Notes: generated by a model not told the origin, from the sequence alone. A stretch of DNA of 52,450 nt from an uncultured Acidobacteriia bacterium (GCA_903881085.1 CAIRSA010000348.1:1-52450), one strand, 5' to 3'. Shown: positions 24,800 to 33,690, numbered from the stretch's first letter. Translations and numbers: made by a program.

Positions 24800-26380
24800 T
24801 TAGTCGATATATTCGCCGGCGGTCAGAGTCAAGAATTCGACGAAATCCTTCTCCACAATCATCTGGCGGAACAACTCGCCGGCCTTGTTGAAATGCCCGC
24901 CATCGTAGCGCGCTGCGCCGAGCGATGCGCGCAGCTTTGCCAGCTCTTCGGCAATCACTTCGGTCACCAGTTCGGGCGTTACTTTGCGGCCGTCGGTCAG
25001 AATCGCGCCATGCTTCACGCATTGCCAGGCCTGCGCGCGCGAGATCTCCGCCGTCGCCGCGTCTTCCATCAGGTTGTTGATGGGCACGCAGCCGTTGCCG
25101 CCAAGCCAGGCTTCCACATACTGAATGCCGACGTTGATGTTCAACCGCAACCCAGCTTCGGTGATATCACCCGAAGCCACGGCCAGAAGATCGGCCGCAG
25201 TCACATCCGGTGTATCGCGCCCCGCACCCAATTGGTTCGGCGTCGGCATGTGCGCATCGAAAACTTCTTTGGCGACTGGCACCAACCCAGGATGCGCAAC
25301 CCACGTTCCATCGTGGCCAGCGCGCACTTCACGCAGCTTATCCTGCCTCACTTTATCGAGAGCGCGCTCGTTCGCTTCGGGGTCGTTCTTGATGGGAATC
25401 TGGGCAGCCATGCCGCCCATGGCGTGAATGCCGCGGCGATGGCAGGTCTTGATCAGGAGCCGCACGTACGAGGCCAGGAAGTGCCGCTCCATCGTAACTT
25501 GCGCACGATCGGCCAATAGAAAATCGGCTCGATTGCGGAACTTTTTGATGAAGCTGAAAATGTAATCCCAGCGCCCGCAATTGAGGCCGGCCGAGTGGTC
25601 GCGCAATTCGTAAAGAATCTCGTCCATTTCAAACGCGCCGAGAATTGTTTCGATCAGCACAGTCGCGCGAATGCTGCCGTGCGGCACGCCGAGTGCTTTC
25701 TGCGCGAAGGTGAACACGTCATTCCACAAGCGGGCTTCGAGATGGCTTTCCATCTTCGGCAGATAAAAATACGGACCGGAGCCGCGCGCCAGCAATTCTT
25801 TGGCGTTGTGGAAGAAATACAGACCGAAGTCGAACAGCGAACCGGAAATCGGAACGTCATCCACCAGCACGTGCTTTTCATTGAGGTGCCAGCCGCGCGG
25901 GCGCACAATCAACACGGCAGTCTTCTCTTTCAGCTGATACTTTTTGCCGTCGGGGTTCTCGAAGGTGATAGTGCGGCGGATCGCATCGCGCAGATTGATC
26001 TGCCCTTCGATGGTGTTGCTCCAGGTGGGCGAGTTGGAATCTTCCAGATCGGCCATGAACATGTTGGCGCCGGAGTTGAGCGCGTTGATGATCATCTTGC
26101 GCTCGACTGGCCCGGTGATCTCCACGCGGCGGTCCTGCAGATCGGCCGGTATTGGCGCGACCTTCCAATCGCCGGCGCGGATCTCCGCCGTGTCGGGCAG
26201 GAAGTCAGGGAAGCGGCCCGCATCGATCGCCGCCTGGCGGACTTTGCGGCGAGCCAACAACTCCTGCCTGCGCACTTCGAATCTACGCGCCAGGGAAGCT
26301 ACGAATTCCAGCGCCTCCAGCGTGAGTATCTCGCTATATGCCTCTGTCACCGGACCGGTGACGACGATTGATTCACTCAT
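24800..26380 (-). CDS. aceB: Malate synthase A
   Basis: A 526-residue malate synthase, condensing glyoxylate with acetyl-CoA to give malate. This is the A form: length about 530, no large insertion as in form G. Conserved text: MADLEDSNSPTW (46-base motif region), IVRPRGWHLNEKHV (substrate Arg), TVLIETILGAFEMDEILYEL (Mg-binding Glu), GRWDYIFSFIKKF (Mg-binding Asp), and a C-terminal NGCVPINNLMEDAATAEISR. No isocitrate lyase lies nearby. Its glyoxylate could come from the FAD/Fe-S dehydrogenase encoded 26 bases downstream. Upstream, 16 bases away, is the glyoxylate aminotransferase. It is central to the two-carbon module. Confidence 0.95.
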   Translation of the reverse strand: MSESIVVTGPVTEAYSEILTLEALEFVASLARRFEVRRQELLARRKVRQAAIDAGRFPDFLPDTAEIRAGDWKVAPIPADLQDRRVEITGPVERKMIINALNSGANMFMADLEDSNSPTWSNTIEGQINLRDAIRRTITFENPDGKKYQLKEKTAVLIVRPRGWHLNEKHVLVDDVPISGSLFDFGLYFFHNAKELLARGSGPYFYLPKMESHLEARLWNDVFTFAQKALGVPHGSIRATVLIETILGAFEMDEILYELRDHSAGLNCGRWDYIFSFIKKFRNRADFLLADRAQVTMERHFLASYVRLLIKTCHRRGIHAMGGMAAQIPIKNDPEANERALDKVRQDKLREVRAGHDGTWVAHPGLVPVAKEVFDAHMPTPNQLGAGRDTPDVTAADLLAVASGDITEAGLRLNINVGIQYVEAWLGGNGCVPINNLMEDAATAEISRAQAWQCVKHGAILTDGRKVTPELVTEVIAEELAKLRASLGAARYDGGHFNKAGELFRQMIVEKDFVEFLTLTAGEYID

Positions 26381-26395
26381 TTTCTCGATTCCCCC

Positions 26396-27604
26396 TTATG
26401 CTCGATTTTGTTCGGTCAGGTAGGCCAGCGCCGCCGTCACGCCACCTTGATTGTGCGGCACGCCTGCCAGTTCCAAGCCCATCTCGACGCCCGATAGAGT
26501 GCCGGCGAGCATCAACTCGTTGAAGTCGCCCAGGTGCCCGATGCGGAATACGCGTCCCGCAATCTTGCCCAGGCCCGCACCTAGCGACATGTTGAACTTT
26601 TTCAAAATCACGTCGCGTAGCGCCGTTTCGGCAAAGCCTTCGGGCATCAGCACTGCGGTCAGTACGCTGCTGTACTCGGCCGGATTCCGTGCGAAGATCT
26701 CCAGTCCCCAGGCTCTCACGGCACGCCGTGTGGCTTCGGCGAGTTTATCATGACGGAGGAACACCTGCGGCAGGCCCTCTTCAAACAGCATATTGAGCGC
26801 TTCGCGTAGACCGAACAAGAGATTTGTTGCCGGCGTATAGGTGAAAAATCCGCGGGCGTTGTGGACAAGCATATCGTCCCAACGCCAATAGCTTTTCGGC
26901 ATTTCCGAGTGCTTTGAGGCTTCCAGCGCTTTCGGACCAATGGCGTTGAAGCCAAGGCCAGGGGGCATCATCAGCCCCTTTTGCGATGCGCCCACGGTGA
27001 CATCGACGCCTAAGGCTTCGTGGCTGTATTCCATCGAGCCGATGGATGAGATCACGTCCACCATCAGCAGCGCCGGGTGCCGCGCCTGGTCCATGGCACG
27101 GCGCACGGCTGCGATGTTGCTGGTAACGCCGGTCGACGTTTCGTTGTGCACCACCATCACGGCTTTGATCTCGTGTGCTGAGTCGGCAACCAATCGTTCT
27201 TCGATGCGGGCTGCGTCCACGCCATGACGCCAGTCGCCATTGATCAGGTCCGCCCGCAGGTCTAGATGATGGGCGACTTTGGCCCATTGCGTGGCGAACT
27301 GCCCAGCGTTGTAGGCCAGCACGCGATCCCCGGGGCTGAGCGTGTTGACCAGCGCCGCCTCCCACGCGCCTGTGCCTGAGGACGGATAGATCACCACTGG
27401 ATGCGTCGTTTGAAAAACGCGCTGCATGCCGTCCAAGCAGCACTTGCCGAGTTCACCGAATTCGGCGCTGCGATGGTCAATGACGGGCCTGTCCATCGCT
27501 CGCAGTATGCGATCGGGCGTGTTCGAAGGGCCTGGGATTTGCAAAAAGTGGCGGCCTGATTGGTGCAATGAAGAGAGTCTCCCTACTTGTGAATTGTACG
27601 TCAT
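26396..27604 (-). CDS. Serine/alanine-glyoxylate-type aminotransferase (class V)
   Basis: About 402 residues of a PLP enzyme of class V, of the serine-glyoxylate or alanine-glyoxylate type, converting glyoxylate to glycine at the cost of serine or alanine. Seen: GRHFLQIPGPSNTPDRILRA, PSSGTGAWEAALVNTLSPGD, LLMVDVISSIGSMEY, and the PLP lysine in VGASQKGLMMPPG. The start is ATG 27604, giving MTYNSQVGRLSSLHQSGRHF; a long in-frame extension to 27802 would run into the preceding gene's coding and the palindromic spacer and is rejected. It is 16 bases upstream of aceB. In the same module the aminotransferase and malate synthase compete for glyoxylate. The amino donor is not readable. Confidence 0.9.
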   Translation of the reverse strand: MTYNSQVGRLSSLHQSGRHFLQIPGPSNTPDRILRAMDRPVIDHRSAEFGELGKCCLDGMQRVFQTTHPVVIYPSSGTGAWEAALVNTLSPGDRVLAYNAGQFATQWAKVAHHLDLRADLINGDWRHGVDAARIEERLVADSAHEIKAVMVVHNETSTGVTSNIAAVRRAMDQARHPALLMVDVISSIGSMEYSHEALGVDVTVGASQKGLMMPPGLGFNAIGPKALEASKHSEMPKSYWRWDDMLVHNARGFFTYTPATNLLFGLREALNMLFEEGLPQVFLRHDKLAEATRRAVRAWGLEIFARNPAEYSSVLTAVLMPEGFAETALRDVILKKFNMSLGAGLGKIAGRVFRIGHLGDFNELMLAGTLSGVEMGLELAGVPHNQGGVTAALAYLTEQNRA

Positions 27605-27614
27605 CGGAGCTGAA

Positions 27615-27652
27615 AGGACAGGCGGATCCGCCTTCGCCAAGGCTACGGCGGA
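27615..27652. repeat. Palindromic spacer element between GH127 and the aminotransferase
   Basis: AGGACAGGCGGATCCGCC (27615-27632) contains a perfect 12-base palindrome (GGCGGATCCGCC, 27621-27632). It is followed by GCCTT-CGCC-AAGGC (27630-27643), which can also fold as a hairpin, and by a second CGGCGGA arm (27646-27652) that pairs with the TCCGCC at 27627-27632. It sits in the 62-base gap between two same-strand genes. Its first ten bases match the start of a palindrome at 50603. No T-run is present. Confidence 0.7.
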
Positions 27653-27666
27653 CAAGTTGCCCACCG

Positions 27667-29376
27667 TTATTGCTTTGCGATCCACACCTTCATACTCATC
27701 GCATCGCTGAACGGAATGAGCGTCAGCGGGCCCGCGGAGTAGATTTGTTTGCCAGTCCAACCTGCGGGCGGGGCAGATTCTTTCAACGCGGCATTGCGCC
27801 ACGCGGCCGGTTGGGGGTTCAACGAATCTTCCGCCGCCAGCACTTGCGGACCACGCTGGACCGCGACTGCGTCCGGATAGCTCTTGCCGCCGGGGATCAC
27901 TTGCACCGACATGTCCATCTTCACTTCAATCGTATCGCCGGCCTTCCACTTGCGATCGATGGAAAGCATCGTACCCGGCGCACCGGTCAGCTTCTGCTTG
28001 CCGATGGTGGCTGTGTAGCTGGTGGTCCACTTGGGAACCCGCAACTGCAGTGCATAGCGTTTTCCATTGGTCTCCTTCACCGCAATCTTTACGCTGCCTT
28101 CTCGTGGATACGTGGTGGAAACTGAAAGTGCGCCGAACGTGGTCTTGAATTCTCCTTCGTTATAGAGCAGCACGGACGGTCCTTTTTCCGTCGCGCCCCA
28201 GGAAAGCTGGGGAATCATGGATATTCCGCGCGGCTCGCTCGACACGCAGCAATTGATTCCCGGCGTGGGCTTCTTCTTGCCATTCATGGGTGTGAAGTAG
28301 CAGATGTTGCCGTTGTGTGGATCCTGCGCGCCCAGCAGCTGATTGTAGACCGAGCGTTCCAACTCCTCGGCATATTCGGCTTCACCGGTCAGCTTGAACA
28401 ATCGCCAAGTAAGCTGTAACCAGGTGACGGTCACACAGCCTTCGCCGACGCTATCCTTGTCGTCCGCCGGCAATACCTTATCGTCCAAGAAGTGTTCCTT
28501 CGAGCTCGTAGTTCCCGTGATGTAGAGACGCTTGTCGCGCACATCGTGCCAAGCCGCAACCACCGGCCGCAACAGCGATGCATCGCCAGTCACCTTATAC
28601 AACTCGACGACGCCGACAAGGTCCGACATCATCTCATAGGCCTTGGCGTTGGCAGTCTTGAACACGCTACCCGTCGCACGCAGCGTGGCCAATACTTTAG
28701 GCCCTTTGGGCTGGTCCCAGGAATGAACAATGTACCAGCAGAAATCCAGATAGCGTTTTTCCCCGGTCATCCGGTAGAGCGTCACCATCGGCTCCAACAC
28801 ACTGCTGGCAGCCATACCGACATGCGTGCTTGCGGCGATAATATCGCGTTGGCCGGGCTCAGTTCCGAACGTGCGAGCGAGCAGGTCGCCAATATGCCGG
28901 GACGCCTCCAATGCTTGCTTGTCGCCAGTCGTCTGGTAATAGTTCAGCAGGCCGATCAGATCATATTTGTGCACCCAGACGTCCCAACTGGTCCAGCGCT
29001 TGGCGTCTACATAGGTGCCTAGATAACCATCGGCTCGCTGCGCGGCAATCAGCGCGGCAGCGATGCGGTCCATCTGGGTCTTCAAACGCGGATCGCGCGT
29101 GTAGCGCCAGGTGTTGCAGGCGGCGTCGAGATACTTGCCCACATGCTCACCAATCCAATCCTGTTCTCCGGGCGGGTTCACGAAGCCTTTCAACAATCGC
29201 GACTCATCCACGTGCAGCAGACGGCCTTCCAGATTGACGCGCATGCGCTCGCCGAGCAAGCCTTCCATACGTTGCGTTTCGTAAGCGGCGGGAATAAAGC
29301 GTTCAGGAATTCGATCCTTTACGATTTCCGCGGAACAACTGGCGGCGAGGGTTAGAACAAGAGCTAAATATCTCAT
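27667..29376 (-). CDS. GH127 beta-L-arabinofuranosidase family protein, secreted
   Basis: About 569 residues of the GH127 (former DUF1680) family, removing beta-L-arabinofuranose from plant glycoproteins or glycans. A signal peptide (MRYLALVLTLAASCSA) starts at ATG 29376; an ATG at 29391 adds five residues. Residues numbered from 29376: the zinc/nucleophile set is present, with Glu312 and Cys314 (VGEGCVTVTW) and Cys376-Cys377 in NCCVSSEPRG, where a cysteine serves as nucleophile in characterised members. The helical-barrel texts YLDAACNTWRYTRDPRL and WDVWVHKYDLIGLLNYYQTTG are typical. It diverges from the TonB receptor with 62 bases between starts and may share its control. It is the first gene of the run that includes the glyoxylate module. 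Confidence 0.88.
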   Translation of the reverse strand: MRYLALVLTLAASCSAEIVKDRIPERFIPAAYETQRMEGLLGERMRVNLEGRLLHVDESRLLKGFVNPPGEQDWIGEHVGKYLDAACNTWRYTRDPRLKTQMDRIAAALIAAQRADGYLGTYVDAKRWTSWDVWVHKYDLIGLLNYYQTTGDKQALEASRHIGDLLARTFGTEPGQRDIIAASTHVGMAASSVLEPMVTLYRMTGEKRYLDFCWYIVHSWDQPKGPKVLATLRATGSVFKTANAKAYEMMSDLVGVVELYKVTGDASLLRPVVAAWHDVRDKRLYITGTTSSKEHFLDDKVLPADDKDSVGEGCVTVTWLQLTWRLFKLTGEAEYAEELERSVYNQLLGAQDPHNGNICYFTPMNGKKKPTPGINCCVSSEPRGISMIPQLSWGATEKGPSVLLYNEGEFKTTFGALSVSTTYPREGSVKIAVKETNGKRYALQLRVPKWTTSYTATIGKQKLTGAPGTMLSIDRKWKAGDTIEVKMDMSVQVIPGGKSYPDAVAVQRGPQVLAAEDSLNPQPAAWRNAALKESAPPAGWTGKQIYSAGPLTLIPFSDAMSMKVWIAKQ

Positions 29377-29409
29377 GTCTCCACTGTACATATTCTCTAC
29401 GCGGTTCGC

Positions 29410-29415
29410 TATAAT
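29410..29415 (+). promoter_or_regulatory. Probable -10 element of the TonB receptor gene
   Basis: A perfect TATAAT lies 24 bases before the ATG, with no good -35 at normal spacing. The transcript leader would be about 15-20 bases and would carry the GGAGG ribosome binding site at 29430-29434. Confidence 0.5.
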
Positions 29416-29438
29416 CGGTCAAATCCTGTGGAGGCCAC

Positions 29439-32400
29439 ATGCGTTTCTTGCTTGCTGCACTATTAGTCTGCCCTTCCCTGTTGCAAGGTCAAAACACCAC
29501 CGGCACTGTTCTTGGAACCGTTACCGATTCCAGCGGCCTGGCTGTTGCCGGCGCGAAGCTCACTTTGACCAATGAAGGCACCGGCTTCTCCACAGAGTCG
29601 CGCTCGGACAACTCTGGCGGGTACACCTTCCCGAATCTTCCCTCGGCCACTTACACGTTGCTGACGCAGGCAGAGGGTTTCCACAAAGCGAAGGTGCAGC
29701 GTATTCAATTGCTGCTGGAAGAAACCGTGCGGCAGGATGTGAAGCTTCAACCAGGCATGGTGGAACAAAGCGTCACCGTGACGGCGGATACCCCGGTGAT
29801 CAACTCCGAGTCGTCTTCGATCGCCTCCGTGGTCGATCAGCATGCAGTGCAAAACCTCCCTCTCGATGGCCGCACGCTCGACGCGCTGGTCCAACTCACG
29901 GCCGGCTACACTTCCGACAGTGCCAGCAATCCGCGCCTCGGCGGGAGCCTCTACTGGGGAGGCAACAGTTACAATGTGGATGGCGTGGGCTTCAACGATG
30001 CCGGCAACGGTGGCGCGGCCTATTCCTACTCCACGAAGTTGACCACCACACCCTCAGTGGATACCGTGCAGGAGGTGCGGGTGGAATCGAACAACGCCCG
30101 CGCCGAGCATGGCGGCTCGGCCGCGATTTCGATGATCAGCCGCTCCGGTTCGAATTCGTTTCACGCCTCAATGTACGAGTTCAATCGCAACCGCGCGATG
30201 ACAGCGAAAAACTTCTTTGCCGAAAATCAGCCGAAGCCGCAATTTAACCGAAATGAGTTCGGCGCTACCGGTAACGGCCCCATCGTTAGGAACAAACTGT
30301 TTTTCTTCGCGAGCTATGAAGGACTGTTTCAACGCACGGGCCGGCCGCCCAGTCTAAATGTCCCCACGCTGGCGGTGCGCTCCGGTGACTTCGGCCGCAC
30401 AACAATTAAGGACCCGCTCTCCGGCGTGGCTTTCCCAAGCAATCAAATCCCTGCATCGCGGATCGACCCCCGCACGCAGAAATTGCTGGCATTCTATCCT
30501 GTACCGAATTCCACCGGGGCGTTCAATTACAACGGCAACGTCGTCAATCGGTTCGACGTCAGCCGCTATAGCGTCAAGGTGGATTACAAGGCGACACAGC
30601 GAGATGCGCTTTCGCTGACCACGAACTACTCCATTGGCGACCCATACTTCATCACCCGCGGCACCCCAGCCAATTACGGTAATTGGGAAAACGGTGGCTA
30701 TATTACAAAGAGCGCCGCCACCACCTGGACGCGCACCATGCCGCACCAGGCCATCAACGAATTGCGGCTCAGTTACTTCAGCCATGCCAGCGAACGATTG
30801 GGACAGAACGCCAATTTCGATCCGCGCACCATCTTTCCGCAGTTGTTCGGGCCGCTTCCGGTAGGCGGCTTGCCCTTCGTTACCATCACGGGCTATTCGA
30901 CCATCGGTGACTACGGCGGCTCTGAGCGCTCGCCACAGATCACGACATCGTTGGCTGACAACTACACCTTCATCCGCGGCCACCATACGTTGAAGGCCGG
31001 AATCCAGGCCGATTTCACGCGAATTTCCAGCAACCCTACGGTGATTGGCTTTGGCGCAAGTCCGGCCAGCGGCAACGGCCTGGGGTCATTCACCTTCAAC
31101 GCCCGCTATACCGGCAATGGCTTCGGAGACTTTCTGCTGGGGTATCCCGTAGCAACGGCTCGCGACACGCCCACCCTGGTCAACCTGCTTACGCAACAGC
31201 AGTACAACGCCTATTTCCAGGACGACTGGCGCGTGTCGTCCCGACTCACCTTGAACATTGGCGTGCGCTGGTACAAGCAAACGCAGATGCACGAGCGTGA
31301 CGATTCCTGGTCGAACTTCGATTTTTCAAACGGCAAGCTGATTGTGCGCTCGGTGGACGGACAACTGCCGCGCCTGGCGATTCCCCAGTTACTGGCGGCA
31401 TACCCCTTCACGCCTTCAGAGAAGAACGGATGGGGGCAGGATGTGATTCTCGCCGACCGCGGCAACTTCGAGCCGCGCTTCGGTTTCGCCTTCCGTCCGT
31501 TCAACGATGCAAAAACCGTCCTCCGCGGCGGCTATGGCATTTACGTTGGTTCGATTCCGGCCTACATTGGACTGCGCCAGATCTCGTGGAGCAATTCGCC
31601 TTTCTTCCTGCGTGAAACATTCGAGGCTGCGGCGGGGAATACACCGTCGCTGACACTGGCGAATCCGTTCCCCTCCGGCGGCGGAGCCGTGTCGGCCAAC
31701 CCCAGCCTGACTGCCGTAAACCGGCAGTTGCGCAACTCGCAATCGCAGCAATGGAACCTGACTATCGAACGGCAGTTGCTGCGCAACCTCGGGCTGCGTG
31801 TGACTTATCTGGGCAACAAAGCGACGCGCGCCCCTTGGTACAACTACAACCGCAATCTGCCCATCGTGCAAAAGGCGGGCACCATTCAATCCAACCGTCC
31901 GTACCAGCCCTTTGCCGATATCTCCACGCTCGATACCAACGGCAACGCCTTCACCAATCAACTGCAAGCCGAACTTACTCGCCGCCTGCCGTCAGGGCTG
32001 TACGTGATGTCGAACTTCACCTGGAACAAAGCGATCGACAACGTGCCCGTGAGCGCCTCGCCGCAGAACCCGTATAACGCAGCGGCCGACCGCGGCAACA
32101 GCGAAGGCGTGCGGCAACTGGTGTTCAATACCTCGGCGACCTATCCTCTGCCCTTTGGCAAAACACTTTTTCCTGTGCACGGCTTCTTGAAGGGCTTGAT
32201 CGGCGGGTGGAATCTTTCGAGCATTGCCACGTTCCGTTCAGGTCTTCCGTTCAGTGTAACGTTCACGCCATCGCAGGCCGGCTGGTACGCCACGCGTGCC
32301 GATGCTACCGGCATCAGCCCGAACGTCGACGGAGCGAACATCAGTAAGTGGTTCAGCGCCACAGCGTTCAAACTGCCTGCGCCGTTCACTTTCGGCAACA

Positions 32401-32639
32401 GCGCACGCAACGTGCTGTTCGGACCCGGCATGATCAAGATCGACGCCGGAATCGTGAAGGATGTAGTAGTACGCGAAAGGTACAAACTGAACATTCGCTT
32501 TGAGGCGTTCAACGTGCCAAACCACCCCAGCTTCGGAAATCCTAGCGCCAGTTTGTCTTCCCCCAGCACCATCGGGCACATCGGGGCTACTTCGGTCGAT
32601 AACCGTGCGTTGCAGGTGGCTATGAAGTTGTCGTTTTGA
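29439..32639 (+). CDS. TonB-dependent outer-membrane receptor with carboxypeptidase-regulatory-like domain (Oar type)
   Basis: A 1066-residue outer-membrane protein that imports large molecules, probably glycans, using TonB energy. Signal peptide MRFLLAALLVCPSLLQG-Q; then a carboxypeptidase-regulatory-like Ig domain (about 20-105: TGTVLGTVTDSSGLAVAGAK, SGGYTFPNLPSATYTLL), a plug domain (about 110-225: ENLPLDGRTLDALVQLTAGY and YNVDGVGFND) and a 22-strand-type barrel. The last residue is phenylalanine (MKLSF), the usual BAM recognition end. This layout is the one expanded in Solibacter-type genomes. GGAGG lies 5 bases before the ATG and a TATAAT at 29410-29415. No SusD-like partner is next to it. 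Ligand is unknown; neighbouring GH127 suggests plant arabinan or glycoprotein. Confidence 0.9.
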   Translation: MRFLLAALLVCPSLLQGQNTTGTVLGTVTDSSGLAVAGAKLTLTNEGTGFSTESRSDNSGGYTFPNLPSATYTLLTQAEGFHKAKVQRIQLLLEETVRQDVKLQPGMVEQSVTVTADTPVINSESSSIASVVDQHAVQNLPLDGRTLDALVQLTAGYTSDSASNPRLGGSLYWGGNSYNVDGVGFNDAGNGGAAYSYSTKLTTTPSVDTVQEVRVESNNARAEHGGSAAISMISRSGSNSFHASMYEFNRNRAMTAKNFFAENQPKPQFNRNEFGATGNGPIVRNKLFFFASYEGLFQRTGRPPSLNVPTLAVRSGDFGRTTIKDPLSGVAFPSNQIPASRIDPRTQKLLAFYPVPNSTGAFNYNGNVVNRFDVSRYSVKVDYKATQRDALSLTTNYSIGDPYFITRGTPANYGNWENGGYITKSAATTWTRTMPHQAINELRLSYFSHASERLGQNANFDPRTIFPQLFGPLPVGGLPFVTITGYSTIGDYGGSERSPQITTSLADNYTFIRGHHTLKAGIQADFTRISSNPTVIGFGASPASGNGLGSFTFNARYTGNGFGDFLLGYPVATARDTPTLVNLLTQQQYNAYFQDDWRVSSRLTLNIGVRWYKQTQMHERDDSWSNFDFSNGKLIVRSVDGQLPRLAIPQLLAAYPFTPSEKNGWGQDVILADRGNFEPRFGFAFRPFNDAKTVLRGGYGIYVGSIPAYIGLRQISWSNSPFFLRETFEAAAGNTPSLTLANPFPSGGGAVSANPSLTAVNRQLRNSQSQQWNLTIERQLLRNLGLRVTYLGNKATRAPWYNYNRNLPIVQKAGTIQSNRPYQPFADISTLDTNGNAFTNQLQAELTRRLPSGLYVMSNFTWNKAIDNVPVSASPQNPYNAAADRGNSEGVRQLVFNTSATYPLPFGKTLFPVHGFLKGLIGGWNLSSIATFRSGLPFSVTFTPSQAGWYATRADATGISPNVDGANISKWFSATAFKLPAPFTFGNSARNVLFGPGMIKIDAGIVKDVVVRERYKLNIRFEAFNVPNHPSFGNPSASLSSPSTIGHIGATSVDNRALQVAMKLSF

Positions 32640-32697
32640 GGGGTAGTGGCGATCTTAAATGTCCACGACACAAGCCATCCGAAGAACATAAAATGGA

Positions 32698-32931
32698 ATG
32701 ATTATGGCGATCCTGAACACGGCGCGTGAGGAGCCGCACACATCCGCCTGCAAAGTCTCATGCAACGCTGGGCCATGTTCGGCTCATTTGGTTGAAGACG
32801 CGCAGGCAAAGCAGGAACAGGTTGTTGCGCGGGTACTCGAAATCGCCGATCGTGTTGCCTCGCAACCGGATCTCGATCCACGCGCGCCTGACGAGATTAT
32901 TGGGTACGACGAGTTTGGAGTGCCTGCATAA
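32698..32931 (+). pseudogene. Remnant or orphan of a VapB/PSK-type antitoxin
   Basis: A 77-residue frame whose last 30 residues match the end of VapB/Rv0623-type antitoxins: ARVLEIADRVASQPDLDPRAPDEIIGYDEFGVPA. The start MAILNTAREEPHTS superficially recalls the MALNIKDPEVERLA opening of this family, but the ribbon and helix DNA-binding section between is replaced by cysteine-bearing text with no match (CKVSCNAGPCS). No VapC/PIN toxin follows; the next gene is the Rrf2 regulator 57 bases on. I take it as a decayed antitoxin, though an expressed small protein cannot be excluded. Confidence 0.6.
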
Positions 32932-32988
32932 TAACCGGCATTCCATCGGCAGTAAGGTAATCCATGGGAAAATAGTGCCAACACGAAC

Positions 32989-33459
32989 ATGCGGACACTC
33001 TCCAAGAAAACCCAGTACAGCTTGCGCGCGCTCTATGCCTTGACGCGCCGCTTCGGCCAGGGCCCCGTGCTGATCGCCAAAATGTCTGAGGAAGAGAAGA
33101 TTCCGCAGCAGTTTCTCGAACAGATCCTGCTCACTTTGAAGCAACACGGCCTGGTGCAGAGCAAAAAAGGCAAGGGCGGCGGATACATGTTGTCGAAGGA
33201 CCCTTCAACCGTCACCATCGGCAGCGTGATCCGGTCCATGGAAGGTCCGCTTGCGCCGCTGCCCTGCGCCAGCGAGTCCGCATATCGCAAATGTGACGAG
33301 TGCGTAGACGACCGCTATTGCGAAACCAAGCTAATCATGCGGGAAGTCCGCGACGCAACGGCGGGGATTCTGGACAACATTACCTTAGCCAGCGCCTGCG
33401 CCAGAGTGGATGATGCTCGCGCCGCCCAGGAGCCCAGCGAGCCGATGTACCATATCTGA
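32989..33459 (+). CDS. Rrf2-family transcriptional regulator with cysteine cluster
   Basis: A 156-residue winged-helix regulator of the Rrf2 family (IscR, NsrR, RirA relatives). The winged helix is at 1-70 (SKKTQYSLRALYALTR, IPQQFLEQILLTLKQHGLVQ, KGKGGGYMLSKDP). A cysteine cluster follows at Cys93, Cys102, Cys105 and Cys111 (PCASESAYRKCDECVDDRYC), where [2Fe-2S] or [4Fe-4S] cofactors are bound in IscR/NsrR; the ligand spacing differs from both, so cluster type is open. It stands alone on the plus strand, 231 bases upstream of the DUF1501 operon. An AT-rich palindrome immediately after its stop codon could be a target site. Ligand and regulon are not known. Confidence 0.9.
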   Translation: MRTLSKKTQYSLRALYALTRRFGQGPVLIAKMSEEEKIPQQFLEQILLTLKQHGLVQSKKGKGGGYMLSKDPSTVTIGSVIRSMEGPLAPLPCASESAYRKCDECVDDRYCETKLIMREVRDATAGILDNITLASACARVDDARAAQEPSEPMYHI

Positions 33460-33473
33460 TCTTTAATTAAAGA
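33460..33473. promoter_or_regulatory. 14-bp perfect AT-rich palindrome TCTTTAATTAAAGA
   Basis: A perfect 14-base palindrome that begins directly after the Rrf2 stop codon and about 176 bases upstream of a -10 element for the DUF1501 operon. Rrf2-type regulators bind AT-rich dyads, so this is a candidate operator; a role as transcription terminator is less likely as it has no GC stem. Confidence 0.35.
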
Positions 33474-33586
33474 CTGTTCATAAACTTCGCAACTTTTTCA
33501 CGCTGCTGGGTTGGAACGCTTATGCCGATGTTACATTGTGCGAGGAAATCGGACAATTCGCATGCGTAACGTCGGCTTGAGCGCAG

Positions 33587-33606
33587 AGGACAGGGCGCGA
33601 AGCGCC
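33587..33606. repeat. Short palindrome, relative of the AGGACAGG family
   Basis: AGGACAGG at 33587-33594 leads into GGCGC-GAA-GCGCC (33594-33606), a 5-bp stem with a 3-base loop. The AGGACAGG(G)CG start is shared with the palindromes at 27615 and 50603. It lies between the Rrf2 gene and the -10 element of the DUF1501 operon. Confidence 0.45.
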
Positions 33607-33635
33607 TACGTTCCGTTTTGCGCGGTAAACTAAAG

Positions 33636-33641
33636 TATAAT
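33636..33641 (+). promoter_or_regulatory. Probable -10 element for the DUF1501 operon
   Basis: A perfect TATAAT 49 bases upstream of the ATG at 33691. No good -35 is seen at 16-18 bases, so recognition may rest on the extended -10 or an activator. The leader would be about 40 bases and contain the GAGGGG ribosome binding site at 33679-33684. Confidence 0.5.
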
Positions 33642-33690
33642 GTTGTAGCATCTATTAAGCGACAGCATAGTGCCTATAGAGGGGATGACC

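Noticed and set aside
26396..27802. Long N-terminal extension of the aminotransferase to 27802
   Set aside because: The extra 66 residues overlap the preceding gene and the palindromic spacer and have no family text; the normal family start lies at 27604.
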